Below the pieces are notes generated by a model that made no database searches, was not told the DNA's origin, and saw only the letters and a program-made list of their open reading frames with translations. From an uncultured Oscillospiraceae bacterium (lineage in GTDB: Bacteria; Bacillota; Clostridia; Oscillospirales; Oscillospiraceae), in assembly GCA_944385535.1 (NCBI GenBank), contig CALWXR010000015.1, positions 1 to 50,315 of the forward strand: a stretch of 50,315 nt of DNA, in the 5' to 3' direction. A program made the translations under genes and the position numbers. Shown piece by piece: positions 6,755 to 14,602 of this stretch (the first letter of the stretch is position 1; each line of letters opens with the position of its first letter).

Positions 6755-7829
6755 TGACGCCCACCTCCTTTTTCCCGGTTAATTTATAAAATAGGCCCTT
6801 TACCCATTCGGAAACAACCTCCGTCTTTTCCTTCACCTTAGGCGACCAGGTAAAGAGCATCACCAGAATCAGCACCACCGCATACAGCAGCATCCGGAAA
6901 TCCTCCAGGCCGCGCATGGCCTCAGGCAGCACATACAGCGCTGTGGCGGAGATCACGCTGCCCAGAATATTGCCCATGCCACCCAGAACCACAAACACCA
7001 GGATGTTGATGGAGGTGTTGAAGTTGAACTTGCTGGCAGTGAAGGAGGAATAATTCATGCCGAACAGAGCTCCGGCCATGCCTGCCAGGAAGGCTGAGAC
7101 CACAAAGGCCTTCATCCGGAAGGCGGTCACGTTAATGCCCACAGATTCCGCGGCAATCCGGTTGTCCCGCACCGCTTTGATGGCCCGCCCTTCCTTGGAG
7201 TTGATCAGATTCAGCACCACGAACAAGGTAAGCAGCACCAGCACAAAGCCCATGGGGAAGGACGCCAGCTTTTCCACGCCGGTAGCGCCCTTAGGCCCGG
7301 CAATCAGGTAAGTACCCCCTTCCAGCAGTTCCATTCTGGAAGTGGAAATAGCCATGTGGAAGCCGTCGGAATCGATGCCAACGTAGAGATTTCCCACGAG
7401 GTTCTTCACAATTTCGCCAAAGGCCAAGGTCACAATGGCCAGATAGTCACCCCGAAGCCGAAGCACGGGGATGCCGATCAAAAAGCCCAGAGCGCCCGCC
7501 AGCAGTCCGCCGAAAACCATGGCGCACAGCAGCCGCAGCACATCGCTGGCGATCACGTCCTTTAACAGGGCGGCGATCACCACGCCGGAAAAAGCGCCGA
7601 TGCCCATGAATCCGGCGTGACCCAGGCTCAATTCGCCGCACACGCCCACCAGCAGATTCAGGGAAACCGCCAGGGAGACATAGGCGCAGATCGGCACCAG
7701 GTAGCCTTTCATAGAGTTGCTCAGCATATCCAGCGAGTACAGGGTCTGCATAATCACAAAGGCAACGATCACCACCAGATAGGTGATCAGATTGGTGCGG
7801 GTATTTTTATTGTTCAGTATCTTTTTCAT
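6747..7829 (-). CDS. livM: Branched-chain amino acid ABC transporter permease LivM
   Basis: A 360-residue membrane protein with about nine to ten hydrophobic segments. LivM features include LAVSLNLLVGVCGELSLGHAGFMGIGAFSG near residue 54 and the EAA-like loop KAVRDNRIAAESVGINV near residue 218. It forms the membrane channel with LivH. The gene begins 9 bases after the LivH stop and overlaps LivG at its end. Confidence 0.95.
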   Translation of the reverse strand: MKKILNNKNTRTNLITYLVVIVAFVIMQTLYSLDMLSNSMKGYLVPICAYVSLAVSLNLLVGVCGELSLGHAGFMGIGAFSGVVIAALLKDVIASDVLRLLCAMVFGGLLAGALGFLIGIPVLRLRGDYLAIVTLAFGEIVKNLVGNLYVGIDSDGFHMAISTSRMELLEGGTYLIAGPKGATGVEKLASFPMGFVLVLLTLFVVLNLINSKEGRAIKAVRDNRIAAESVGINVTAFRMKAFVVSAFLAGMAGALFGMNYSSFTASKFNFNTSINILVFVVLGGMGNILGSVISATALYVLPEAMRGLEDFRMLLYAVVLILVMLFTWSPKVKEKTEVVSEWVKGLFYKLTGKKEVGVNE

Positions 7830-7838
7830 AGGACTACC

Positions 7839-8720
7839 TCACACCTTCTCCTGCACCTGCTTGCCAAGCAATCCGGCAGGCTTCACCAGCAGGATAATAA
7901 TCAGAACAGAGAACACCACCGCGTCGGAAAGCTGGGTGGAAATGTACGCCTTGGCAAAGGTCTCAATGATGCCAATGAGGATTCCGCCCAGCATGGCCCC
8001 GGGGATGGAGCCGATGCCCCCCAGCACCGCCGCGGTAAAAGCCCGGATGCCGGGCATGGAGCCGGTAGTGGGCTGCAAAGTGGGAACCGTGGAGCACAGC
8101 AGCACGCCGGCCACCGCCGCCAGAGCGGAGCCGATGGCGAAGGTGGTGGAGATGGTCCGGTTTACGTTGATGCCCATAAGCTGAGCCGCGTCCCGATCCT
8201 CCGAAACCGCCCGCATGGCCTTGCCGGTGCGGGTCTTGCCGGTGAACAGAGTCAAACCCACCATCACCAGGGCGGACACCGCCACCGTTACCAGCACCTC
8301 GCCGGTAATGACCAGCTGGCCATCCAACAGGGAAATGGGTTTCATGGTAACGATGCTGGTAAAGCTCTTGGGGCTGGAGGACCAGATGAGCTGGGCGGCG
8401 TTCTGCAAAAAGTAGCTGACGCCGATGGCCGTGATCAGCACCGCCAGGCTGGGGGTGCCCCGCAGAGGCTTATAGGCCAGGCCCTCGATGACAATGCCCA
8501 ACACGGTACACACCGCCATAGCGGCAATCAGCGCTACCCAAGCGGGCGCGCCCAGATAGTTTGTCACGCAGAAGGAAATATAGGCGCCCACCATGATCAC
8601 GTCACCGTGGGCAAAGTTCAGCATTTTCGCAATGCCGTAGACCATGGTATAGCCCAGGGCGATAATGGCATATACAGCGCCGATGCTGATGCCGTTGATC
8701 AAATACTGGATGATTTGCAT
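7839..8720 (-). CDS. livH: Branched-chain amino acid ABC transporter permease LivH
   Basis: A 293-residue inner-membrane permease, typical LivH length. It opens with the family pattern YLINGISIGAVYAIIALGYT and carries the cytoplasmic loop MRAVSEDRDAAQLMGINV that contacts the ATPases. Preceded by AGAGGAA and, further up, by a stable 14-base-pair hairpin at 8802-8834 that separates it from the substrate-binding gene. Confidence 0.95.
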   Translation of the reverse strand: MQIIQYLINGISIGAVYAIIALGYTMVYGIAKMLNFAHGDVIMVGAYISFCVTNYLGAPAWVALIAAMAVCTVLGIVIEGLAYKPLRGTPSLAVLITAIGVSYFLQNAAQLIWSSSPKSFTSIVTMKPISLLDGQLVITGEVLVTVAVSALVMVGLTLFTGKTRTGKAMRAVSEDRDAAQLMGINVNRTISTTFAIGSALAAVAGVLLCSTVPTLQPTTGSMPGIRAFTAAVLGGIGSIPGAMLGGILIGIIETFAKAYISTQLSDAVVFSVLIIILLVKPAGLLGKQVQEKV

Positions 8721-8801
8721 ACGATTCCTCTCTTTCTCGACAGCCTATGACGGCGTCAAAGAATATTTGTGCCGCTCTCATGGACTGTCGAACGCAAGCG
8801 G

Positions 8802-8834
8802 ATGGGATGGGAAGGATATGCCTTCCCATCCCAT
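8802..8834 (-). other. Intercistronic hairpin between livJ and livH
   Basis: ATGGGATGGGAAGG on one side pairs perfectly with CCTTCCCATCCCAT (14 base pairs, 5-base loop) just after livJ. There is no T run, so it fits an mRNA-stabilising or partial stop hairpin that raises the amount of binding protein over permease, a common arrangement in ABC operons. Confidence 0.65.
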
Positions 8835-8850
8835 GAATGCGAAAGAATTA

Positions 8851-10002
8851 TCAGTCCATCGGCACGTAGATGCCGCCGTCGATCACCACGACAGCGGGCG
8901 CCTTGGAGATCATGCCCTCGGAGTCCCAGGTCATGCCCTTGCCGGTCAGACCGTCAAAGGTCATGGAGGTAAACTGCTCGATCAGGGCCGCACAAATATC
9001 GGCAGGCTCGTCGCTCGCCTTCACGCCGGCGGCAACCGCAGCCTGGTAAACGGCGTAAACGCAGTCGTAGGCGTCAGCGGCGAACTGGGTCGGTACTTCG
9101 CCGGTCTTTTCGGTGTACTTGGCAACGAAGGACTGGGTGGCCTCGTCGGTGGCGTTGGCGTCGAAGGGGGTCAGCAGAGCCATGCCCTCGGCCAGGGAGG
9201 TGTCAAAGCCTTCCACATTCAGAATGCCGTCCATGCCGTCGCAGCCCACATACTGGGGCGCATAGTCAATTCTGCTGGCGTAGTTCAGAATGTAGGAAGC
9301 CTCGGTGTAGTAGATGGGCAGGAACATCAGGTCGGCGCCCGCGTCCTTGCACATGGTCACCTGGGTGGACAGATCGCTCTTGGTGTCGCCGGTGAAGGAG
9401 GTCTCGCAGACCACGTTCAGGCTCAGCTCCGCAGCCTTGTTCTTAAAGCCGTCATACAGGCCGGAGGAGTAGTCATCGGAAGCGTCGTAGACAATGCCAA
9501 TGGCGGCCTCGGGCCAGTTGTTGGCAATGACCTCAGCGGCGGAAGCGCCCTGGTTGGGGTCAGTGAAGCACATCTGGAAGGTGCTGGAACCGGCGGTAGC
9601 CACTTCCGCGGCGGTGGCGGAGGGCGTCAGCAGGAAGATCTCATCTTCCACAGTCAGCGGGGCAACCGCGTTGCAGGCGCTGGAGGTCACGGTGCCGATG
9701 AACACCTGCATGCCCCAGTCCTTCAGAACGTTGTAGCCGGAAACGGCCTTCTCGCCGTCGGCTTCGTCGTCCTGAGGCTGGAACTCCAGCTTCAGGGTGT
9801 TGTTGGGATCGGCGTTGATCTCCTCAACGGCGATTTCGATGCCGGCCTGCACGGCGGTACCGTAAACAGCATTGCCGCCGGTGAGAGGACCGGTCATACC
9901 GATCTTCAAGGCGTCGCTGTCGCTTCCGGAATGGGAAGAGCAGCCGGCAAGCAGGGACAGGGCCATTACCAGGGCCAGACACATTGCAATAAGCTTTTTC
10001 AT
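8851..10002 (-). CDS. livJ: Branched-chain amino acid binding lipoprotein LivJ-like
   Basis: A 383-residue lipoprotein from the preferred start at 10002: signal peptide MKKLIAMCLALVMALSLLAG followed by the lipobox Cys21, then a Ser/Asp linker and a type I periplasmic-binding fold (IGMTGPLTGGNAVYGTAVQAG; VIANNWPEAAIGIVYDASDDYSSG). It captures the amino acid outside the membrane and delivers it to LivHM. The ATG at 10002 is chosen because AGGAG lies eight bases upstream; a frame extension of seven residues has no such support. First structural gene of the operon, 27 bases after a terminator-like hairpin. Exact ligand (Leu/Ile/Val or another amino acid or amide) cannot be read from sequence. Confidence 0.9.
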   Translation of the reverse strand: MKKLIAMCLALVMALSLLAGCSSHSGSDSDALKIGMTGPLTGGNAVYGTAVQAGIEIAVEEINADPNNTLKLEFQPQDDEADGEKAVSGYNVLKDWGMQVFIGTVTSSACNAVAPLTVEDEIFLLTPSATAAEVATAGSSTFQMCFTDPNQGASAAEVIANNWPEAAIGIVYDASDDYSSGLYDGFKNKAAELSLNVVCETSFTGDTKSDLSTQVTMCKDAGADLMFLPIYYTEASYILNYASRIDYAPQYVGCDGMDGILNVEGFDTSLAEGMALLTPFDANATDEATQSFVAKYTEKTGEVPTQFAADAYDCVYAVYQAAVAAGVKASDEPADICAALIEQFTSMTFDGLTGKGMTWDSEGMISKAPAVVVIDGGIYVPMD

Positions 10003-10028
10003 AATACGATCTCCTTTTCTCAAAACTA

Positions 10029-10060
10029 TAAAAAGCGGTTACACGCTGCGCAACCGCTCT
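10029..10060 (-). terminator. Putative attenuator terminator upstream of livJ
   Basis: On the minus strand AGCGGTT-(11-base loop)-AACCGCT is followed by TTTTTAT, immediately before the livJ ribosome binding site. A competing hairpin at 10054-10081 (CCG...GCTTC with GAAG..CGG) would sequester the 5' arm. Mutually exclusive pairing suggests transcription attenuation. Confidence 0.6.
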
Positions 10061-10089
10061 TCATACATACAGAAGCCACGGCAGACCGG

Positions 10090-10236
10090 TCATAGGATCC
10101 TTACTATGGCCAGCAGGCAAATGGACACTGCCAAACAAGTAGCAGTGTCCAAGCGATGGCGAAGCGGGGCAGGAGAACAGGCCGCTGCCATAGCGCAGTG
10201 GGAAAAGCTATTCTGGTAACGCTTTGCAGTCATCAT
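10090..10236 (-). CDS. Putative 48-residue leader peptide of the liv operon
   Basis: Begins MMTAKRYQNS with AGGAGG nine bases before the first ATG, and ends CLAVSICLLAIVRIL. Nine of the last fifteen residues are Leu, Ile or Val, matching the transporter's presumed substrates. It starts about 25 bases into a transcript made from the promoter at 10267-10295, and is followed by competing antiterminator and terminator hairpins before livJ. Inside the coding part TGGACACTGC/GCAGTGTCCA forms a 10-base-pair hairpin and GGCCATAG/CTATGACC a second at the Ile/Val codons. Classic leader-peptide attenuation is inferred from this layout; a small protein with its own function is the alternative. Confidence 0.5.
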   Translation of the reverse strand: MMTAKRYQNSFSHCAMAAACSPAPLRHRLDTATCLAVSICLLAIVRIL

Positions 10237-10266
10237 CGCCCTGTACCTCCTGAAGAATTTGAACAT

Positions 10267-10295
10267 ATTGTATCTCAGGGAAGGACATTTGTCAA
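10267..10295 (-). promoter_or_regulatory. Promoter of the liv leader and operon
   Basis: TTGACA (10290-10295) and TACAAT (10267-10272) on the minus strand, 17-base spacer. The predicted start lies just upstream of the AGGAGG of the leader peptide. Confidence 0.8.
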
Positions 10296-10359
10296 CGAAG
10301 CAAACATAACATATTCCGCGCGCAATTTTTTAATTTTTTGTGTACAACGCACAAGGGGT

Positions 10360-11733
10360 TTATTGGTTGTCCAGCACGTCCTTGCAGGCCGCCAGAACCT
10401 TGCTTAAGATGGGCACGCAGGTGGAGCTTCCGTAGCCGCCGTTTTCCACCACCACAATAAAGGCCAGGGGGTATTCTTCATCCGCCACAAAGCCGGCAAA
10501 CATGGCGTTGGAGGTCTGATCCCCTCCCAGCTGGCTGGTGCCGGACTTGGCGCACACGTTCAACCCGGGAAAATTCCAATCTCCGTATACGTTCTGAACA
10601 TTGGCCCGCATATAGCTTTGCAGCGTCTCGGCCGTTTCCTGGGGCATGATCCGTCCGGTTTTCACGGTTTTGGCTTCGTAAGTCACATCCTCGCCGCAGC
10701 GGACCTGGCTGACCAGGTAAGGCTCCGCGCCCTCGCCCCCTCCCGCCACGGCTCCCATAAATGTCATGAACCGGGCGGGATTGATCTGGTCGGTGTGCTG
10801 GCCGATGCAGCTCCAGGCGAAGGAGACCGGCGCGGTGTAGGAAATGTCATAGTTTCCTTCCGCGGTGGTGATGCCGTCAAAGCTCAGCGGTTCGGTGACC
10901 TGGAACTGCTCCACATACTTGAGCATATTTTCTTTACCGACCAACTCAGCAATCTGGGCAAAGCTGCAGTTGCAGGAGCTGGCCAAAGCGCCTTTCAGAT
11001 CCCGGGTTCCGTGAGCCGTCTCACAGGTGACTCGCTCGGTTCCGTACTCATAGGCGCCGTCACAGTAAAAGGTCTTGTCCAGAATATCCGGCACGCATTC
11101 CAGGGCAGCCGCCGTGGTGACTGTTTTGAAAATGGAGCCGGGGATATAGGTGGACTGGATAAACCGGTTTAAGTATACGCCCTCATAAGCGCCGGTGGTG
11201 TCTGAAGCGATGTCCGGCACATTGTCCGGGTCATAGGTAGGAGTGGTCAGGGCGCAAAGGATCTCGCCGGTTTTATAATTGTAGACGCCGATGGTGCCCT
11301 TTCGCCCGGCCATCGCGTTTAAGGCCACATTCTGCACTTCAGCGGACAGGGTCAAAGATGCCTCTCCCCCATCGCCGGATTCCTGGTACACGCCGTCGAT
11401 CAGATCAAAGCCCACCATTTTCCCCGCGTAATTGGAGACGGCGGAGGCGCTGATATAGCCCTTCCGGTCTCCCAGCCAGTGGAGAGTGGACTTCCGGGTA
11501 TCCGCGTCGGAAGCGTAGGTGCGCTGTTCGCTGATGTCCAGCAGCACCTGGCCAGATCGATCCACCACCGTTCCGGTGCCCAGATTGGCGTTGTTATACA
11601 CATGGGGGGAGCCCACGGTGGTCACCCAGGTTTCTGCGAAAAGGGCGTACTCCACCAGGAAAAACGCCATGCCCCCCAGCAAAACCAGCAGAAACAAGCC
11701 CATCAGCCAGGTTCTTTTTGTCACTCGGTTCAT
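10360..11733 (-). CDS. Class B penicillin-binding protein (transpeptidase)
   Basis: A 457-residue protein with one N-terminal membrane segment (residues 9-31) and an extracytoplasmic transpeptidase domain. Active-site motifs are all present: SIFK (Ser200-Lys203), SCN (253-255) and KSGT (396-399). Penicillin-binding proteins of this type crosslink peptidoglycan stems. It is shorter than FtsI or PBP2 (usually 550-700) because the N-terminal dimerisation part is reduced, like the PbpA group of Actinobacteria and many Clostridia. The ATG overlaps the stop of the SEDS gene by 4 bases (ATGA), so both are translationally coupled and should form a synthase pair. Division, elongation and sporulation roles cannot be separated here. 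Confidence 0.9.
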   Translation of the reverse strand: MNRVTKRTWLMGLFLLVLLGGMAFFLVEYALFAETWVTTVGSPHVYNNANLGTGTVVDRSGQVLLDISEQRTYASDADTRKSTLHWLGDRKGYISASAVSNYAGKMVGFDLIDGVYQESGDGGEASLTLSAEVQNVALNAMAGRKGTIGVYNYKTGEILCALTTPTYDPDNVPDIASDTTGAYEGVYLNRFIQSTYIPGSIFKTVTTAAALECVPDILDKTFYCDGAYEYGTERVTCETAHGTRDLKGALASSCNCSFAQIAELVGKENMLKYVEQFQVTEPLSFDGITTAEGNYDISYTAPVSFAWSCIGQHTDQINPARFMTFMGAVAGGGEGAEPYLVSQVRCGEDVTYEAKTVKTGRIMPQETAETLQSYMRANVQNVYGDWNFPGLNVCAKSGTSQLGGDQTSNAMFAGFVADEEYPLAFIVVVENGGYGSSTCVPILSKVLAACKDVLDNQ

Positions 11734-13448
11734 ACCTTCGCCGCCTCCTTTTTACTCAGCCGCACAGCGAAGCTGGCATTTTGCCGGGTATCTCCCGCCT
11801 TGACAAAGGCCAGAAGCCCCCAGGCGCCGATCATGCTGGTGCCGCCGTTGGACAGGAAGGGAAAGGTTACCCCGGTAAAGGGAAGCACGTCCAGGGTTCC
11901 CAGGCAATTTAATATGGTTTGGATCACCAAAATGCTGGCGGCAGTACAAGCGCCGATGGAATAAAAGCTGCTCCGGGCCACTCTGGAGGTTCGGATGGTA
12001 AAGAAACCGTAAATCGCGATGCAGAGCACCATCATCACCGCGATCAAAAGGCCCCATTCCTCGGAGACGGTGGCAAAGGCAATGTCGGAATCCGCCGCGA
12101 ATACATATTTTAAGTACCCCTGTCCCGATCCCAAGCCGAAGAGGCCGCCGGAGGCGATGCACATCAGCGCCTGAGCCTGCTGGTAACCCGTGTCTTGGGG
12201 ATCCTCCCAAATATGCCGCCAGGTGGAAAACCGCTGCAGGGCGTGGGGGGCGATCTTCAGCACCAAAACACCGGCAAAAATCAGAGCGGTAATGGCCAGA
12301 GCCACGGTACCCACGCTGCCGGAGCGGAGATAGGCGATCACCAAAAAGGCGCAGAAAAAAATCAGCGCCGTGCCGAAGTCGTTCATCAGGGCCAGCAGAC
12401 AGCAGATCACAATGGAATAGGCAATGAACAGGATCAGGTTTCGCTTGCTCATGATCCGGTCCATGGTGGAAGCGCCGGCATAGACGAAGCAGACTTTGCT
12501 CAGTTCCGAGGGCTGCAGGGACAGGCCGTTGAAAATCAGCCAGTTCTTGGCCCCGTAATACTCGGTACCGAAGAGCAGGGTAATCACCAGAAAGCCCACG
12601 CCTGCGGCCACGGCAAAATACCGGAACACCTTGGCCCGTTCCAGATCTCGCAATGACCAGCCGATGATCAGGAATACCACAATTCCGATGACCATGGCCA
12701 TCAGCTGCTTCACCGTTTCTCCCGGCTTTACCGTGGCAATGGCCGCCATGCCCATAGTGCATAGAAAAAAGGCTATGGTTTCCACCTCAAAGGATTTTCT
12801 TCGAATGACGCAGTAAAAGAGGAATAAGACCCATTGGGTAGCAATGATGCCCCCAAATCCCAAAATGATTTGGGGCAGATCTTCCTCCCCGCTGCCCAGC
12901 AAAAATCCCAACACCATCAAGCACTGCAGTAAGGTGAGCATCATCAAATTTGCCAGGGTATCCCAGCCGCTGGCGGCTTTTGTGCGAAGCTCCGCCTGCC
13001 GGGCCTCCTGTCTTGCCGTAATGGGCTGAAGCTGCATTTCCACGCCGCCGATGGAGATCCGGTCACGATCCTTCAGGGCGCAGATTTGTACTGCCCTGCC
13101 GTTGACCAAAGTTCCGGTTTTGGAGCCCACATCGGAAATGGTCCAGCTTCCGTCATCATACCGGGTCAGAACCGCGTGGTTCCGGGACACCGTAGGGAAA
13201 TCGATGGTCACGTCACAGGTTTTGCTTCGGCCGATGACATTTTCCCAGTGGGTAATGGGAACCTGGGTTCCGTCGGTCAGATTCAGCCAGGCCCAGATCT
13301 CCGGCTCCCGCCGGAAGGTGAGCAGAGGCAGCGCACACCGCAGCAGCAGGATCGCCGCCAGAACGGGGGCCGCATAGCGAAGAAAGCCGATATAGTCCCC
13401 GCTCAGAGAATCCCGGAGAATCGTCACAGAACTGATCAGGGATTCCAT
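11730..13448 (-). CDS. FHA-domain SEDS peptidoglycan glycosyltransferase (FtsW/RodA/SpoVE family)
   Basis: A 572-residue fusion. After one membrane helix (residues 20-40) comes a forkhead-associated domain (about 55-140) with its core GRSKTCDVTI, VSRNHAVL and DVGSKTGTLVNG. The rest is a ten-helix SEDS polymerase: GAKNWLIFNGLSLQPSELSK, MNDFGTAL with the conserved Asp, and the C-terminal LPFTGVTFPFLSNGGTS. SEDS proteins polymerise lipid II with a cognate class B penicillin-binding protein, encoded next with a 4-base overlap. FHA domains bind phosphothreonine, so control by a PrkC/Stk-type kinase is inferred; no kinase gene is in the window. Such FHA fusions occur in Clostridia and Actinobacteria. 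Confidence 0.9.
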   Translation of the reverse strand: MESLISSVTILRDSLSGDYIGFLRYAAPVLAAILLLRCALPLLTFRREPEIWAWLNLTDGTQVPITHWENVIGRSKTCDVTIDFPTVSRNHAVLTRYDDGSWTISDVGSKTGTLVNGRAVQICALKDRDRISIGGVEMQLQPITARQEARQAELRTKAASGWDTLANLMMLTLLQCLMVLGFLLGSGEEDLPQIILGFGGIIATQWVLFLFYCVIRRKSFEVETIAFFLCTMGMAAIATVKPGETVKQLMAMVIGIVVFLIIGWSLRDLERAKVFRYFAVAAGVGFLVITLLFGTEYYGAKNWLIFNGLSLQPSELSKVCFVYAGASTMDRIMSKRNLILFIAYSIVICCLLALMNDFGTALIFFCAFLVIAYLRSGSVGTVALAITALIFAGVLVLKIAPHALQRFSTWRHIWEDPQDTGYQQAQALMCIASGGLFGLGSGQGYLKYVFAADSDIAFATVSEEWGLLIAVMMVLCIAIYGFFTIRTSRVARSSFYSIGACTAASILVIQTILNCLGTLDVLPFTGVTFPFLSNGGTSMIGAWGLLAFVKAGDTRQNASFAVRLSKKEAAKV

Positions 13449-13483
13449 GTCATCACCGTCCTTTCCTTAAAATTTTTCCTCTG

Positions 13484-13508
13484 ATAAAAGCCCCGTTTTT
13501 ATCGGGGC
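13484..13508 (-). terminator. Terminator between nfo and the SEDS gene
   Basis: GCCCCG-ATAAAAA-CGGGGC followed by TTTTAT on the minus strand; ends the endonuclease IV transcript. Confidence 0.7.
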
Positions 13509-13567
13509 GGCGCCGTCCAAAGCGCCAAATCTATGATTTCCGGCTCTTGCGTCTGTGATATAAAGTC

Positions 13568-13587
13568 CGGAATTCTGAAGAATTCCG
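13568..13587. promoter_or_regulatory. 20-base palindrome in the gap before the SEDS gene
   Basis: CGGAATTCT and AGAATTCCG are 9-base arms around two central bases. It lies in an AT-rich gap (13509-13657) with no gene. Could be an operator for the SEDS/penicillin-binding protein pair; no clear -35/-10 pair was found beside it. Confidence 0.3.
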
Positions 13588-13657
13588 TATTTTATAAACA
13601 GACTATGTATAAATATATGAAATCACAGAAAGAATCATTAGTCAAATGAACATTTTC

Positions 13658-14491
13658 TTAAGATTCAAAACTGCGCAGAAGGGAGATCTCCCGGGCGTAG
13701 CCGGGCAGCTCGTTGGGGGTCTCCAGGATCATAGGCTTGTCCCTTAAAAGAGGATGATTCACAATCCCCCGGAAGGCGTCCTCCCCCAGGCTTCCCTTTC
13801 CCAGGCATTCGTGCCGGTCCTTGTGGCTGGCAAAGGGATTCTTGCTGTCGTTTAAGTGCAGGGCCTTCAGCCTGGACAGGCCGATTACCCGGTCAAACTC
13901 CGCCAGCACCCCGTCCAGATCGCCCACAATATCATATCCCCCATCATAGACATGACAGGTATCCAGGCAGACGCCCAAACGTTCACTGCCAACCCCGTCC
14001 AAAATGGCCTTCAGCTCTTCAAACCGTCCGCCGATCTCGCTGCCCTTACCGGCCATGGTCTCCAGCAGGACAGTGACCGGATAATCCGGGGCAAGGGCGT
14101 TTTTTAATGCAGCAACAATGTAGTCGATTCCCGCCTCCACGCCCTGTCCCACATGGCTGCCAGGATGAAAGTTATAAAAATTTCCTGGCAGCGCCGCCAT
14201 GCGCCGCAGATCATCCGCCAGCACCTGGGCTGCAAAATTCCTGGCCTCCGGATCGGCGGTACACAGGTTCATGGTGTAGGCCCCATGGGCCACCAGAGGG
14301 CCGAAACCGCCTCCCTTCAGCATCGCCGCCGCTCTGGCCGCGTCGGCAGGATCCTCCTGCTTCGCCCTGGATCCCCGGGGATTGCGGGTAAAGAAGGCAA
14401 AGGTGTTGGCGTCAATGGACGCGGCGGTCTCCACCATGGCGGCATAGCCCTTCCCGGCAGACAAATGACAGCCAAAATAACCCAAAATCAT
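13658..14491 (-). CDS. nfo: Endonuclease IV (apurinic/apyrimidinic endonuclease)
   Basis: A 277-residue TIM-barrel enzyme of base excision repair that cuts 5' to abasic sites with three zinc ions. Seen are the family segments FGCHLSAGKGY, FFTRNPRGSRAKQ, HGAYTMNLCT, NFHPGSHVGQG, LLETMAGKGSEIG, GVCLDTCHVYDGGYD, LHLNDSKNPFASHKDRHECLGKG and ILETPNE, which hold the His, Glu and Asp metal ligands. The start at 14491 is chosen over an ATG 27 bases upstream because AAAGGAG sits just before it and the protein then begins MILGYFGCHLS, as in the family. Single gene with its own promoter. Confidence 0.95.
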   Translation of the reverse strand: MILGYFGCHLSAGKGYAAMVETAASIDANTFAFFTRNPRGSRAKQEDPADAARAAAMLKGGGFGPLVAHGAYTMNLCTADPEARNFAAQVLADDLRRMAALPGNFYNFHPGSHVGQGVEAGIDYIVAALKNALAPDYPVTVLLETMAGKGSEIGGRFEELKAILDGVGSERLGVCLDTCHVYDGGYDIVGDLDGVLAEFDRVIGLSRLKALHLNDSKNPFASHKDRHECLGKGSLGEDAFRGIVNHPLLRDKPMILETPNELPGYAREISLLRSFES

Positions 14492-14506
14492 CACTCCTTT
14501 TTGGTC

Positions 14507-14535
14507 ATTATAACACATTCCCGTAGGAAATGCAA
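14507..14535 (-). promoter_or_regulatory. Promoter of nfo
   Basis: TTGCAT (14530-14535) and TATAAT (14507-14512) on the minus strand, spacer 17, about 10 bases before the ribosome binding site. Confidence 0.7.
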
Positions 14536-14564
14536 ATTCTCTCTTCCCCCCGCCCCCAGAATTG

Positions 14565-14573
14565 TGCTATAGT
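14565..14573 (+). promoter_or_regulatory. Extended -10 promoter of the WYL regulator
   Basis: TGC directly before TATAGT (14568-14573) gives an extended -10; no clear -35. It is back to back with the nfo promoter. Confidence 0.45.
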
Positions 14574-14602
14574 AAAATAAAGCAACGGCGGGAGGGGTCA
14601 GT

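Noticed and set aside
8665-10095. 476-codon open frame on the plus strand
   Set aside because: Antisense to livJ and running through its promoter-side leader; Gly/Val-rich with no family pattern.
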